NCBI RefSeq assembly: GCF_018320785.1
Contig: NC_054881.1
Coordinates: 20,460,275 to 20,524,274 of the forward strand
Origin: Cheilinus undulatus
Lineage: Eukaryota; Chordata; Actinopteri; Labriformes; Labridae
Direction: 5' to 3'
Length of the DNA stretch: 64,000 bases
Shown: in pieces, positions 10,155-23,200 of the stretch
Layout: the number at the start of each line of letters is the position of its first letter
Numbering within the stretch: the first letter of the stretch is position 1
Made by a program: the position numbers and the translations under genes
The notes under the pieces: generated by a model
Told to the model about the DNA's origin: nothing
The model's database searches: none
What the model saw: the letters and a program-made list of their open reading frames with translations, nothing else

Positions 10155-11975
10155 TCATCTGGAATCTCTTTCATAAAATAGCAGGAAGGCCGTCTTACGC
10201 CTCTTGCGGCTCACTGCTTGTCTTGTAGTTTCACTGACTACACTGTCGTTGCAGGTCACCCAGGAGGCTCTCTTGTTTGCTGGTCCTTCCCGTCTGTATG
10301 CAGCATCGCAGATATAATGGCCGTGCTCTGCTCCTGAGCCCAGATGGCTTACCATGCCTACCAGAGAGTAACTAGCAACTGACTCTTGGTTGACGCATGA
10401 TTTTGGGCTCACGAGCAGATTCTGCGATATTACAACAGAGCGTTCTACCTTCTCCAGACTGTAAGATTCAGTGAACCTAAATCTCTGCAGCTGCAGAATT
10501 AGTATTTTTGGCAACGACTTAAAAGACCACCTCTGGGCTGACTCTTCACTGCCACATTCACAGTGAAAGTCAATAGAGGTGTCTTTCAGGTAGGTTGACA
10601 GGCAGCCGCTCACAGAATATTCCTGAGACAGGTCCAGGGAGAGATTAATGAAGTCTTCCTCCCTCATGGATTGGATTCCACAACCCCTGCAGGTTCTTTT
10701 GCTCTGCATTTGGAAGACAATGTTAGTTTCTACTGGGCACGTATACTTCATGCCCATTCTCATTGCCTCTGCCTGAAGGTCCAATGCTGGCGACCTCATC
10801 TGTTCCAGTACACAGCTGAGGAACTCATGAGCATCCTTTTGTGCATCGTCCTGAAATTCTGAATTCTGCTCAGCCACAAGTGACTTGAACGTAGCCAGAA
10901 TCTCTCTCTTTTCATCCTCCTTGTCCATAAACCGGCACAAATCCACTTGACTGAACACTCTGTAGAGCTGTGCCTTTGGGTGAGCGCTCCAAACATGTTC
11001 CTGTTTGTAGAGCTCATCCATAAAAGGCACCAGCGACCGCAGACCCTGCAGAGTTGAGTTCATATAGCAGGTCTGTGCCAGGTTTGGTAACCCGAGGCGG
11101 ACTAGCTCCTCATTAGAGATGGGCTCTGTGACTGATTGTGGAGAGTCTGGTGGACTGACGGTGCCAGACTGAAAGCTTCCACCTTGGCCAGCTGGTTTGA
11201 TATTTGGGGGGAGAGGGTTTATGTTCATCCAGCTGTTTGTTTGTTCATCCCCTTCCTTTTTCTCAGCCTCTTCACCCATGGGGTCCTCAATGATTTTTGG
11301 GCTCTGTGATGCCTCCTTGAATTCAATCTCTCCACCCTCAGACTCCAAAACAGGAGTTTTGGTAACTGGAGCTTCTCTGTCCTCAGACTTTGTTTCATCA
11401 CTGAAGCAGATCAGCTCCCCACCAATGAATTCTACCCTTGATGGTAAACTCACTGATTGTGGTGGAGAGTCCAGCAGACTGAGTGTCTCACGCTGAAGAA
11501 TTTCACTGGGACCTGCTGGGCTGACTTGTGCAGGCATTGGAGCACCAGATGAAAGAGAATCAATTATAATTTTGTAATTGGTGTGTTCCTGATTTTTCTT
11601 TTTCTCAGAGATTGTATCCTCCTTCTCTGAAGTCTTCTTGTCCAGATGTTCTGTTTTCTTAGTGCCCTCAGTGGCATCAGGAGTAGTTGATTTCCTCTCC
11701 ATACACTCCTTGATGCTTTCATGGCTTTTTTTAGTGGCAGCAGGCGGCGCGGCAGTTTCCTGTGCTTTATTCTCCTGCACAGTGGTCTGTTGCACCTTCC
11801 TATTAAACCACTTTTTCCAAAATTTGATCTTTTTGCCCTTTGTTGAATTATTGATTTCCACAGAGGTGTTGGCCGGGTCCTGCTCCTCTGCGGCACTCAG
11901 ATTTGGGCTGGGGACATAAAAATTTTCTTCCTCCTCCAGTTTTTGTCTTCTTTGATAACCGAAAAAGTTACCCAT
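10155..11975 (-). CDS. USP-family ubiquitin-specific protease, single exon (USP37-like)
   Basis: A cysteine protease that would cleave ubiquitin from proteins. The 606-residue frame is uninterrupted. Residues 1 to about 285 are charged, low-complexity and Ser/Pro/Glu-rich. The USP fold follows, with the Cys box LGLPNLAQTCYMNSTLQ (catalytic Cys303), a CRGC zinc-knuckle remnant, the finger-region FHCECG, and the His box EHGHYIC (His553) with the CND element (Asn576, Asp577). All catalytic residues are present, so the enzyme looks active. The family usually reads GNTCYMN; here it is AQTCYMN. The tone of the Cys box and the long disordered leader suggest the USP37/USP26/USP29 group, which is a judgement from memory. 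Lack of introns in a USP suggests a retrocopy that stayed open. The start is the first ATG, about 95 bases from a TTTATAAA box. Expression is unproven. Confidence 0.85.
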   Translation of the reverse strand: MGNFFGYQRRQKLEEEENFYVPSPNLSAAEEQDPANTSVEINNSTKGKKIKFWKKWFNRKVQQTTVQENKAQETAAPPAATKKSHESIKECMERKSTTPDATEGTKKTEHLDKKTSEKEDTISEKKKNQEHTNYKIIIDSLSSGAPMPAQVSPAGPSEILQRETLSLLDSPPQSVSLPSRVEFIGGELICFSDETKSEDREAPVTKTPVLESEGGEIEFKEASQSPKIIEDPMGEEAEKKEGDEQTNSWMNINPLPPNIKPAGQGGSFQSGTVSPPDSPQSVTEPISNEELVRLGLPNLAQTCYMNSTLQGLRSLVPFMDELYKQEHVWSAHPKAQLYRVFSQVDLCRFMDKEDEKREILATFKSLVAEQNSEFQDDAQKDAHEFLSCVLEQMRSPALDLQAEAMRMGMKYTCPVETNIVFQMQSKRTCRGCGIQSMREEDFINLSLDLSQEYSVSGCLSTYLKDTSIDFHCECGSEESAQRWSFKSLPKILILQLQRFRFTESYSLEKVERSVVISQNLLVSPKSCVNQESVASYSLVGMVSHLGSGAEHGHYICDAAYRREGPANKRASWVTCNDSVVSETTRQAVSRKRRKTAFLLFYERDSR

Positions 11976-12069
11976 TGTCCTGATTTTTGTGGCAGTGGAA
12001 AGAATTTGAACTTAATTTGCTCTGAATTCTGTGACAAATTTTCCTTTTGCACAGTGAAATCTCCAGACC

Positions 12070-12077
12070 TTTATAAA
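12070..12077 (-). promoter_or_regulatory. TATA-like box upstream of the USP gene
   Basis: TTTATAAA is palindromic and lies 95-102 bases upstream of the USP ATG. A start about 30 bases downstream would give a short leader of about 65 bases. No other TATA-like sequence is as close. Confidence 0.4.
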
Positions 12078-12169
12078 CCGGTGGAGCACTTTGGCCAGTT
12101 GAGATGGTTTTGAATGTTCAATATGGATATACCTTAATTCTTGGTAGGTATATGTGATATGATGCTTTG

Positions 12170-12447
12170 ATCTATGACGTCACCAAGCGAAGTCAAATGA
12201 CAGCAGTCCCACCTATCATAGAAGAAGGGGGCGGGGCTTCACTCGCGAGACTCGGCTAATGTGGCTAATGCTAACGTTGTCCTGTTTCCTACGCCAGTGC
12301 GGGATTTAAGCCTGTTCAGAAACAGGACTGGGAATGTGAAACACTCCTTAGAAAGGGAAGAAACATCACACACACACGGATAAGTCTGTGAAGTCAGCTG
12401 CCGAAGAGAAACACCGAGCCTGTCTCTATTAAAGCAGCCATCTGCAG
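12170..12447 (+). promoter_or_regulatory. Candidate promoter and untranslated first exon, rightward
   Basis: The segment holds TGACGTCA (12175-12182, a perfect CRE), a GC box GGGGGCGGGGC (about 12228) and several CpGs in an otherwise AT-rich area. An exon-like stretch then ends at CATCTGCAG|GTAAATG (donor after 12447). No ATG-led frame of note precedes the donor. The next recognisable coding piece to the right is the AK3-like exon, so this may be the old promoter of that gene, or one of a bidirectional pair with the USP gene. Confidence 0.4.
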
Positions 12448-12509
12448 GTAAATGAATTCACCTGTCAGTTAAGAGTAAATGAGCTACATCAGTAATGACA
12501 GTGTACAAC

Positions 12510-12567
12510 AGACTTTCCTGAGAGACACACAGCTATCTAAACACTCAGGCTCTGTTCTTAATGGAGA
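12510..12567 (+). repeat. 58-bp direct repeat, right copy
   Basis: Partner of 9263-9320 (55 of 58 identical). The copies are about 3.25 kb apart in the same orientation. Confidence 0.85.
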
Positions 12568-12569
12568 TT

Positions 12570-13738
<1,169 letters not shown>

Positions 13739-14532
13739 TAATGTGTGTTTAATTCCCCTTTGACAATTAGAGAACTTTAGAGATATAATGGGGTAAGTTT
13801 TGCTTCTTACAGTCTTGAAGAGTGCTCATACATAAATGCAATAACATACAGTTAAAAGAGGTAAAAGACTACGACTCAGAGCGTCTGAACCTTGACCCTG
13901 TCCTCTCTGCACATCTCTCAGGGTTACTTGCACAACTGCATAACCGGCTAAGAAACACATTCCAATAATGCAAAGTTATGGGGCAAACATCTATTTTGTT
14001 CTTTTCACAGAAGCAAATGAAACATGCAGATTGCTTTTAAAAACAATCGTCTTCCGGGTTTACCAGAATTATTGCACCTTAATTTTTTAAATTGTTTTAT
14101 ATCATCATTTTTGGTGTTCTCTCTTCTACTCCTACTGCTATAGTACTGAATTGGAGAACGAAGTACAAAAATAATACATAAGAGAAAATATATTTGCAAC
14201 CTAGCCATCTTTGTTAACCTCCTGAGACCTGTGCGTTTGTTTGGAATGCATTCTTAGCATCTCTGGGATAAACTGGGAGGGTTTAGAGAAGAGGAAGCTG
14301 AGTTGGAGGGACCTCTTGGAGTAAAGAGGATAGTTGAGTTAAATTCCTGTTAGGGGATACCAATGAAGTCCTACAATCAATCCAGAAAAACACTGGGTTG
14401 TTGAGGACCAATCATATTCGTGCTCAGAGACAGCAACTTTGAGACACAGTTTGATAGGGTGTAAGATGAGTTTGTCACAAGGTAGATAGACATGAAGACA
14501 TGACAGGGTTTTGAAAAGTTTAGCAGCAGGAA

Positions 14533-14973
14533 TTGAAAACAGAAGGCGACCAATTGAGCTGCGCAGTTAAATGTGCAGTTCATACTCAAAAACCCTCCAA
14601 TATGGCTGAGTTAAAACAATCCTGCGAAGAAGAGAGGGCCAAAATTCCTCCACAGCGATGTGAAAGACTCATCACCAGTAATTACAAACACTTGATTTTA
14701 GTTATTGCTGCCAAAGGTGGCACAACCAGTTATTAGATTCAGGGGGCAATTACTTTTCACATAGGGCCAGATAGGTTTGGATTTTTCCCCCTTAAAAAAT
14801 GAAATAATCATTAAAACACTGCATTTTCTATTTATTTGGGTTGTCTTTGGGAAAATATGAAAAATAGTTTGATGATCCAAAACATTTAAGTGTGATAAAT
14901 ATGCAAAAAAGTCAGGAATCAGAAAGGGGGCTAATACTTTTTTACGGCACTCTAAAAGCTTCTTTTCATTCAC
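14533..14973 (+). mobile_element. 3' fragment of a Tc1/IS630-like DNA transposon
   Basis: An open frame ending at 14736 reads EERAKIPPQRCERLITSNYK and ends IAAKGGTTSY-stop. I associate this with the transposase C-terminus of Tc1-like fish elements. It is followed by about 240 bases ending GGGGGCTAATACTTTTTTAC, which resembles the tail of such elements. The catalytic DDE part is missing to the left, so this is a broken piece. Confidence 0.5.
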
Positions 14974-16727
14974 TAGATTTGGGTGACTTTTTGAGGTATT
15001 TGAAAATTAAATCCAAATCATTATATCTGCCATTGAACATGTATTTTTAGCCATTTTTAACCCATTTTCAATTTTACCTTTTAATATTTAAAGGAGCTGT
15101 TCCATTAAAATAATGAATTAGTAAACAGATCATTTTCTAGAAATTAGACATTTCTTTTTTCATCAGTTCTACCGAACTGAAATCAAAAGGTTGTTTCTGT
15201 TTTATCAAAATTTTTAAAACTAGTGCGCTGTGAAGACACAGTAGCTATATAGCCCATACAAAAACATACAAGAGTGCTTTTACATTGAAACATATATGAT
15301 TACTGCATATATAAACCATGAAGTGCAACATTGTGACCATTAAGTGTAAAAGGTTTTACTTCGGTTCAAGCCTGACAGCATGAAGTGCAATACAAGACAT
15401 ACAAACACAATTTGTCCTTTCCCACCAGTTTTTTCAGCGATTCTGCAGCAGGCTGTGGACAAGCTCTCATCTTTAATAAAGGACCTCATGGCTAAGAAAC
15501 AATATTGCAGCAACAGTGGAATTACAACAGTCTGCTGATGCTGAGGTATGCCCCTTCAGTGCTGCATCAGACTAATTATATAAAGGGTTTTTAGTTCCAT
15601 CTAGTGGTCACTTTGGGTACAGCATATCATTACAGCTCTGAAGGAGCTGGAGTTTGCATGAAGTCAAGGACATCCATGTTTACAATAGACTTCACTGCCT
15701 CAAATCAAGCTCTCAGTCCAGTAATGTAATTGAGTTAACGATGGGAGGCTGACTCTACCAATGAGTGCTGCAGCTCATTGAACTAATGGAGCTCAGTGTC
15801 TGGACAGTGATGGAAATACTGGGCTGTAAGGAAACAAGGAGCTGTGGGGCAAAAACAATGAGTCTAATTCACTGATATCTTCCTAAGAATTTTCTTTTAT
15901 CTGTTCGAAAGAAAATATGTAAGAGAAACCTACGTGGTAGTCATGGCCCATTCTTTAAGCGCTGAATAGTTTGCGCCTGTGTTCTGTAATTGATGAATGC
16001 CAGGTGCTAGTAAGTTGCAAGTATGCGCACGTTTCTCACAATTTGCAAAGACAAACGCCACTTTAACGCCTATATAAGGGCATACAACTGAAGGGTGGTG
16101 TGCAAAAACACAAGGCACACAGGAGTGAGAAGAGAAGAAGCAAGCAACATGTTAGCAATGTCCCAATTAAATAAAATAAATAAATAAAAATCAATAGCAA
16201 AACGTTAAAATATGTTAATAGTCCTAAAGTTACTATAGTGCCACTCCAAAGACACCTGAATTTAAAAATAGTTTAAAAATAGTTGGGGGGCTGAAGGGTA
16301 TAATTTGATAAAAACATGCATGACTAAATCCTGATACTTTAAAATGATGGAACCTCTGTTAGACACATGTAGATGCCCATGTGCAAAGATAGGTTTGTAT
16401 TATTTCTAAATGATAAAACTCCTACTGGTGCTAAATCTATTTTGAGAATTGTACATTTTTTCAGTTAAGATCAAATGTGCATGTTTAAATTAATGCTTGA
16501 TCATATTTAAGTCATATATTTACATGTGTTATTTAATTATGCAAAAGTTTAAAATTGATAAAAATACAGTAGAATTGAATAAAACAATATGCCTGCCAAC
16601 TCGATTCCATACTTGATTACCATTTTTAAATCTGTAAGCGCCACTTGGAAAAAAAGAATCCATTAATTAAAAAAAAAAAAACTCCCTACTTTCAAGTTTA
16701 TAAATAATACATTTACAAAAAAAGATC
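14974..16727. other. Intergenic, AT-rich; one TATA-like segment
   Basis: No gene is recognised. At 15950-16160 a GCGCC-bearing stretch is followed by TATATAAGG (about 16070) and, 80 bases on, a 9-codon frame. This resembles the leader of a DNA transposon gene but could be chance. The rest, especially 16150-16700, is A/T-rich. Confidence 0.35.
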
Positions 16728-16796
16728 CCCCAGGCCTTGTGGTGTAAGGCGCACCCCATATGCATGGACAGAAGGTTCAAATCTGGCCTGTGGATA
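16728..16796 (+). repeat. tRNA-like SINE head fragment
   Basis: GCCTTGTGGTGTAAGGCGC resembles a pol III A box and GGTTCAAATCTGG a B box, with tRNA-like spacing. No acceptor-stem pairing is evident, so it is a SINE relic rather than a tRNA gene. Confidence 0.45.
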
Positions 16797-16916
16797 CCTA
16801 TACGCATGTCTAAGGATCAAGGATATAAACTTTAATGAATGTCCACATCATCTTAAAGATTGTTTTGAGAACATATTTCCTCTTAATAATGGTTGGTGAA
16901 TGAGGCCTATCTGTCT

Positions 16917-16922
16917 TTTATT
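16917..16922 (-). promoter_or_regulatory. Candidate anxa4 polyadenylation signal
   Basis: AATAAA on the minus strand (TTTATT on plus) lies about 280 bases past the anxa4 stop codon. It is the nearest perfect hexamer downstream of that stop. Confidence 0.5.
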
Positions 16923-17200
16923 GTTCTCAGAGTTGTTAGGGAGATACAGTCCACTCTCTCTAAATAATACCATTAATCCTTAACAAAGGATCAATAACAC
17001 AAACACAGACAAGTGTAAAATGTCACTGCTCTTTGGTTTAATTTGTATTACAGTACAAACAGTAAAATAAGGCACCGTTGTTGGTCAGTGAAATATGAAG
17101 GCCATAGAAACAGAACAGGAAAAAAACAGGAATTAGTTGACAGAAAATCAATCTGGTAATGTGGTCGCTGCAGTAAAGACAGAGCTGCTGTGATGTCTCT

Positions 17201-20200
17201 CTACTCGCCTCCACACAGCTCCAGCAGGATTTTGCGGTAGTCACCAGACGTGTCTCCCTGAGCAGCAGAGAAAAAAGATCAGTGAGACTTCAAAAGGTCT
17301 GGTGGTCTAAAGAATACTTTAAGGTATAGCTGTAAGGTATTACATAACTTATTTCAGCTGATGTATTTCAAAGCTTTTGCTGACTGCTGCAGTCTTTCCC
17401 ATCCTTGGTGTTTTCAGACTCACCTTGATAAAGGAGTGCAGAGTCTTGCCGTACATCTTCAGGAACTGAGCTTTGATATCCAACATGTCGATCTCCGCTC
17501 GGGCAACCATTATTCTAACGAGGATGGTATCTGTAGTGCCCAGCCCCTGACAGAGGAGAGAAAAAGTGATGTCTGCACTAGTCCGTCCTTGCTTGTTTTT
17601 ACTTTACTCAGTATAAAACACGTCTATTATAGCACAAACTGTAGACTTGATGTTCATTCAAGATAGAAAGAGTTTCTGTTGACGTCTTAAATGATCATTT
17701 TAACTAAGAAGAATTTAACTGCAGATACTGTATCTCATGATACTTTTATCAAATATAGCCTTAAATATTAAAACATGAAGCATGAAAAGTTTACCTTCAT
17801 TGATTTGTATAATCTCTCTGCAAAGAACGCTGGCTTGTTCCTGATGCATTTCACTGTAAAACAAAACAAGTTTTATTGCATTAGGTTCAAGATTATTGCA
17901 ATTAATTCAATGAAAGAAACTCACTGTTTTTGAAGTCTCTGCTCTCTTTAAAGCCAGGGATATACTGCTTTTAGCTATGCATACATGGACACATGATGGC
18001 TGCCATGCCTCCTGTATTGTTTGAGTATACACATCCGGTAAAGCAATGGTTTTCAAACTTCATTTGCCCAAGGCACACCACATTCATATCCGTGCAAAAT
18101 AACCTCTCTAACATGTGCTAAAGGACATTTAGCTGTTGTATGGCTGCAGTGATAATGGATGCATGTACAAATTCCCACGCCTCAAAGTACACCTTTGGAA
18201 ACCAGTGTGGTAGAGGCAGTGCGAAAAAGGAGGAGGTGGGACAGTCAACACAGCTGCAGAGACAATAACGTGTGAAAGTTGTCTGTTTAGCAGACAAACT
18301 GATAAACAGAATCCACAATTCTCCACATTTTTATGATGTGTCTTTGTCACTGCACAGAGATGTTTGTCAAACTAGCTGGTGACAGATAAATTCAGATTTA
18401 AAAGTCAATGTTAAAACCTGAAAAATAAAGAAAACAAGATGATTTTGGTTTAGTCAGTGAATGTGTAAACATGTGGTTTTAGCTGTGTGCATCCATGACT
18501 GTTTATATTGTGGTAGTTTTTCAAAAAATATAGAACTGATGGAATATTGTGTTGCTGGATCAGCATCTAAGAGCATCACAAGTTAACACAGTCAATAAGA
18601 AAAAAAAAATTTAATTAATAGACAGAGTGAAATGTGTTGTTGCAGAGAAAATGTAAAAACACAGTGCAGATGGCATCTCCTGATCACCAGTCATTTATCT
18701 AGGATGATCTGGTTTTAGCATTGATTACTGATGTTATTATGCAAGTTCTGTTCCCAGAATTAAAATCGTAGTACCTCCCTCAGCTGCGCCATGCCTGTAG
18801 TTTACATCCATTAATCAATTTCTGGAAAAACTGCAGAATTTCACATATGTTGCAGTAAAATCAAAATCCCCAATGCATCTGCACTGTTTCTGTTTCCCTC
18901 AGAATACTGGGCAGATATCTCTGTCACGGTGGAAGGTACGCTCTTAGCTAGCTAATTCATCTATCAAGAGGTCAGCAAAGGAACTTTCTAATTATTTTGA
19001 AAGGGAGAGACAAGAAAAACATCTTGATGAAATCTATGTTTCATTGAAACAGCTGTATCTCGTACTATATTCCTCTGTCTAGTTTGTTGACAGATTGTTA
19101 TCATATTACAGGGCTGTAAATGTTATACTGTATCCATCATTCCTATTGCTAGACTACAGATAAACAGATCTAGGGCTGTAAACTGGGCTGTAAAATGGCA
19201 GTAGAGTCACCACAGTCAAATACAGGCTTACAGTCAGCTACAAACCTTCTGGACAAAATCATCGTGTGAGACAAGCTGCAAAAGGGTGTTAACTTTTGGT
19301 AACACATAAGTACTTTGATTGCTTGCTTTTCTCAGTATGTAACTAATTTCTGTGCTTTTTAATGGCAGTAATCTCAACATAAGTTACTTTCAAAAGTAAT
19401 GTTGCCCAACACTGTAAATATATAAATGAATATATCATGGCAGAGACAGACCTATGGCCAGAAAGACGTCCTCAAGATCGCCGGACATCTCCCTCTTAAT
19501 GCTCTCTTCAATATCTTTTCCAGAAATCTTCTGATACTCTTCAAACACTGAGAAAATAAAGAAATATTAAAACATTTGTATACAGTGTAAATTTTCAGGG
19601 TTATCCAAAAATCTGTCACAGAAGGTCAGTAAAATCCCCTGCACTGTCACATGTCTAATGAGGTGAAGGCAATTGTAAGTAAAGGGAAGTTTCGTCATGT
19701 GAAAGATAATGATCAAGTATTCTGTATGAATACCTCTCAGCAGATGTTTACTGTTCCTTACACAAAGCACCGTGAGGAATTTAACCTCGTCTGTACCCCA
19801 TCGAGCCTCCCCCGCCTCGTAGATTTCCTGTGATCATAAAAATTCAGTAAGGACGGACTTAAATTGAAACGTAATTATTTTTAATGGAGCTAAAGTCTTG
19901 CCTTAGCATCTTGAACAGCCTGAGCCTCGTCCACTTTGTCACTTTCATCTCGTCCAGCCTGCATAGAAGAAGACAGAGCCACGTATTATAAGAGTGAGTC
20001 GAGGATTGTGCAATGCTTAGGAGAGAAAAAGTCAAGACATGAAAATGTGTTTAAAAGGAAGATGTGTTGTTTCCTTCCTCTTTCCCAAAATAACTTTGAC
20101 TAAGAAAGAAGTCACTATCTTGAGTTTACAGTGAGAATTTACACTTCTCTCAGGTGTCTACAAGTATTTTAAAACACTTCTGCTCTGACAATTTCTCCCT

Positions 20201-23200
20201 TAATTGGAGGGGGACATCATTTTTTCTATTTTACTTATTTTGCATTTTCATGAATAATAAATTGAATCAAATTTGTGTTAGTTTCACAAAAGTTTCACTT
20301 CTGTTAAAGCTAGAGGAGGTTAGGAGTTTTTAATTCCTTACCGTGAGTAAAGACACCAAAACCCTCTGAAACATGCCAGATGTGTCCCCACAAACAGCAT
20401 CCTCCAAGCTCTTCCCATATTCTGTCATGAAAAACATAAAGAAATAATAAAAATGTACAGCATTTTATTCATATTTTTTCTGTTTTGGGCACTGATGCAT
20501 AGAAAACAATACAAAGTGACATAAATACAGTAACCACTTAAAGGCCAGCTTTTTTATTAACAGATGCTTTCAAATCAACTATAATTACATAAATATTTTG
20601 GTCTTATTAACATTTTATTGTTTAAATGTTTTTTATTTTCTTCCAAGAAATTATTTACAGCTTTAAACTGTGAAATCAGCCCCAATCACCTTTACTACAC
20701 TTTTGCACCTTTTAATAGTTTTTAACAGGACAATTGATCCCCAAGTTTTGCAAATTCTTAATTTTACGTTTTAGTAAGCAAAAAAACTCATGTCAAAAGA
20801 TGACTGCATGTCAGATTACATGATTAGATGGAGAGAAAAAACATCCTTTCTTTAACAAATGGCAGAAAAAGCTACAAGTAATGATGCAATTGGTAGATTA
20901 TCTGTTGAAATATACATTTTTAGGCCCTTGAACTGCCAGACATCAAATTTAAGCATTAGTAAAAGGCTGATTAAACCACTGTAGAAAAAGAAGTAAGAGT
21001 ACACAATACAGAGATACAATATGTATTAAATGAAATTATTTAATAAAACGATTAACACGTGTGAGGTCTGATCCTGTAAATGCCCTGGTCAAATGTCCAT
21101 GCTTTGGTAACAAAGCATGAACACAAAACATGTTTAAAAACCCAGTAAATATGCACAGTAAGCCAATGCTAAATGAAAACACTGGAAATACTTTCCAACC
21201 TGCGTTGTTGCTGGCACAGAGCAACAAATAGACAATAAACTGCTACATAAAGAGCAGCAAAGGCTTTATAAATATTTTATAGCACCTCTTGTTTTCTAAT
21301 GAGGAAGGTCAATGAGCGTCCAAACAAAGAACACAGGGCGAGTAACTGATACACAATATCACATATCATACACAACCTATAGGCACAGAGGCGAACCGCA
21401 AGCAGATGTCAAAAAAACAAAACAAAACATTGATGTACCTTTCTTGTAGAAAGCAGTGATGGCTCTAATCTCAGCGTTTGACCTTGAAGCGAGAATATCG
21501 ATGAGAGCAGCCTCCTCTGTTCCAGCCCCCTGTGATGAACGGACAAGTGTTAAAACTACACTAAAGACAAAAGTATCAGTCATGGCAGGATTCTAAATAT
21601 TTTAATAGTCAATAATTCCTATAAAGAGAAAAATCAACAAATAAAAAACTCTTTCCTTCTCCTCTAGTCTGTCTTTAGCAATCAGTCAGAAGCAAGTTTT
21701 CATTTTAAAAGGCCAGTGATTTTCAAATCAATTTCACTACAGCATGATCCTGTAGCTGCTTGCAAATGTCACAAAAAAACTTAAGATACTGTTGGGAATT
21801 AGACCATAAGAATTAGAATTTAAGCAAATGTGTATGTCTGATTTCTTTTAATAATATCTAATTAGTATATTTTTTGTAAGCCTCAGTCACCTAGTAAGTC
21901 CTGTTTTTATGATTTGTTTTGGGTTTTTGTGCCTTTTCCCTAGATAGGACTATGGAAAAAGAAGGAACAGTGAGAAGCAGAGAGAGGAGAACAAAATGCT
22001 TGATAGAATCCTTGGGCTCCATTTAAACATGAGGTTCCCACTGCAGTCATCACCATTATCATCATGAAATACAACCTTTATTTAAACTTCAAAAATCATT
22101 AGGGTTTCTCTAATTTAATCAATGTTGAGTTAAAAAAAGTGCAGTTAAAACAACTCAAGCAAACCAAAATAAAAATACAACTTATGTCAGAAAAATGAGT
22201 GTTAAGAGTCTTCAGACTGTGTTGTAAAATATTCCACATATTTGGAGCATAAAAGCTGAAAGTGGATTTTCCTAATTCAGAGCAAACCCGCGAGACTTGA
22301 AGCATTAGACAGTCAGTAGAGCGAGTTTGGTAAGGTCCAGTGGACCACTTCAACATGTTATGTAAGACAGTGAATGTCCAATAAGGGATTTTTGGATAAA
22401 AAAGATACAGATGTTTATAACGCGTCTGTGCCAGAGAGGTCCAGCCAACTTTGTTATACAGAATAAAGTGATGAGGGTTATAAGGATCTCTAGTTATATA
22501 GCCATCATCTATCACTAACATAAGACTGCCTCATTTTCTGTGGTCAACAGGGAAGTTAGATCTGCTGCACAAGAAAGTATCAACAATGGAACATAAATAC
22601 ATAAATAAATTAGAAAGAAGCAGACCATATTTTCTGTGGCATGATTTCATGGTTGTTTGGGGTCTTTTTTCACTTAAATACAGAGCAAGTGAGATCTAAA
22701 CTCTGACCTTCATTGCATTTTTCAGCTCGTAGGCATCGTAAACCGGCGCCAACATCAGCAGACCTAAAACAACGCTCCTGAAGTTCCCACTCAGCTCTGA
22801 AGACAGCTCATCGGCCAGGTCCTGCAGGAGAATGATGGCAGATTAAAAACATCCCGCTATCATCCTCAGTATTTAATAAGTCATTAAAATGGCATCTGTA
22901 ATTAAAGTCAAGTATCTCTGATGTTTAAATAAGTGAAAGTGTTGCTTCATGCTCTGTTTTTGAGCTGCCAGCGTGGACATGACACATGACTTCACACATT
23001 CCTGCAACAGGACTCGGGTCCCCGCTAGAGGGTGTGGTTTCTGGACACAATTTTGTGTTTTCTGTTCCACACAGCTTGCCCTTGTGACCACATGTGGGCG
23101 TCGCCATGTGGAGCATGACTCACTCTTTCTACTGTGAGGATCCACACAGACTTTGCTTCTTCTGCTGCTCCCTCTGAGGAAACTTTCAGATAACTTTTTC

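Noticed and set aside
11197..11919. Two plus-strand frames of 93-99 codons
   Set aside because: They are antisense shadows of the USP coding sequence, whose minus-strand frame is far longer and has family motifs.
15420..15540. Possible last exon of the AK3-like gene
   Set aside because: The frame reading FSAILQQAVDKLSSLIKDLM does not resemble the AK3/AK4 C-terminus, and the acceptor phase does not fit securely.
16728..16796. tRNA gene
   Set aside because: Only A- and B-box-like words are present. No cloverleaf stems could be drawn, so it is kept as a SINE relic.
18043..18120. CAATGGTTTTCAAACTT followed by GGCACAC, resembling a Charlie-type hAT end
   Set aside because: No matching opposite end or target duplication was found nearby, so it is not listed as an element.
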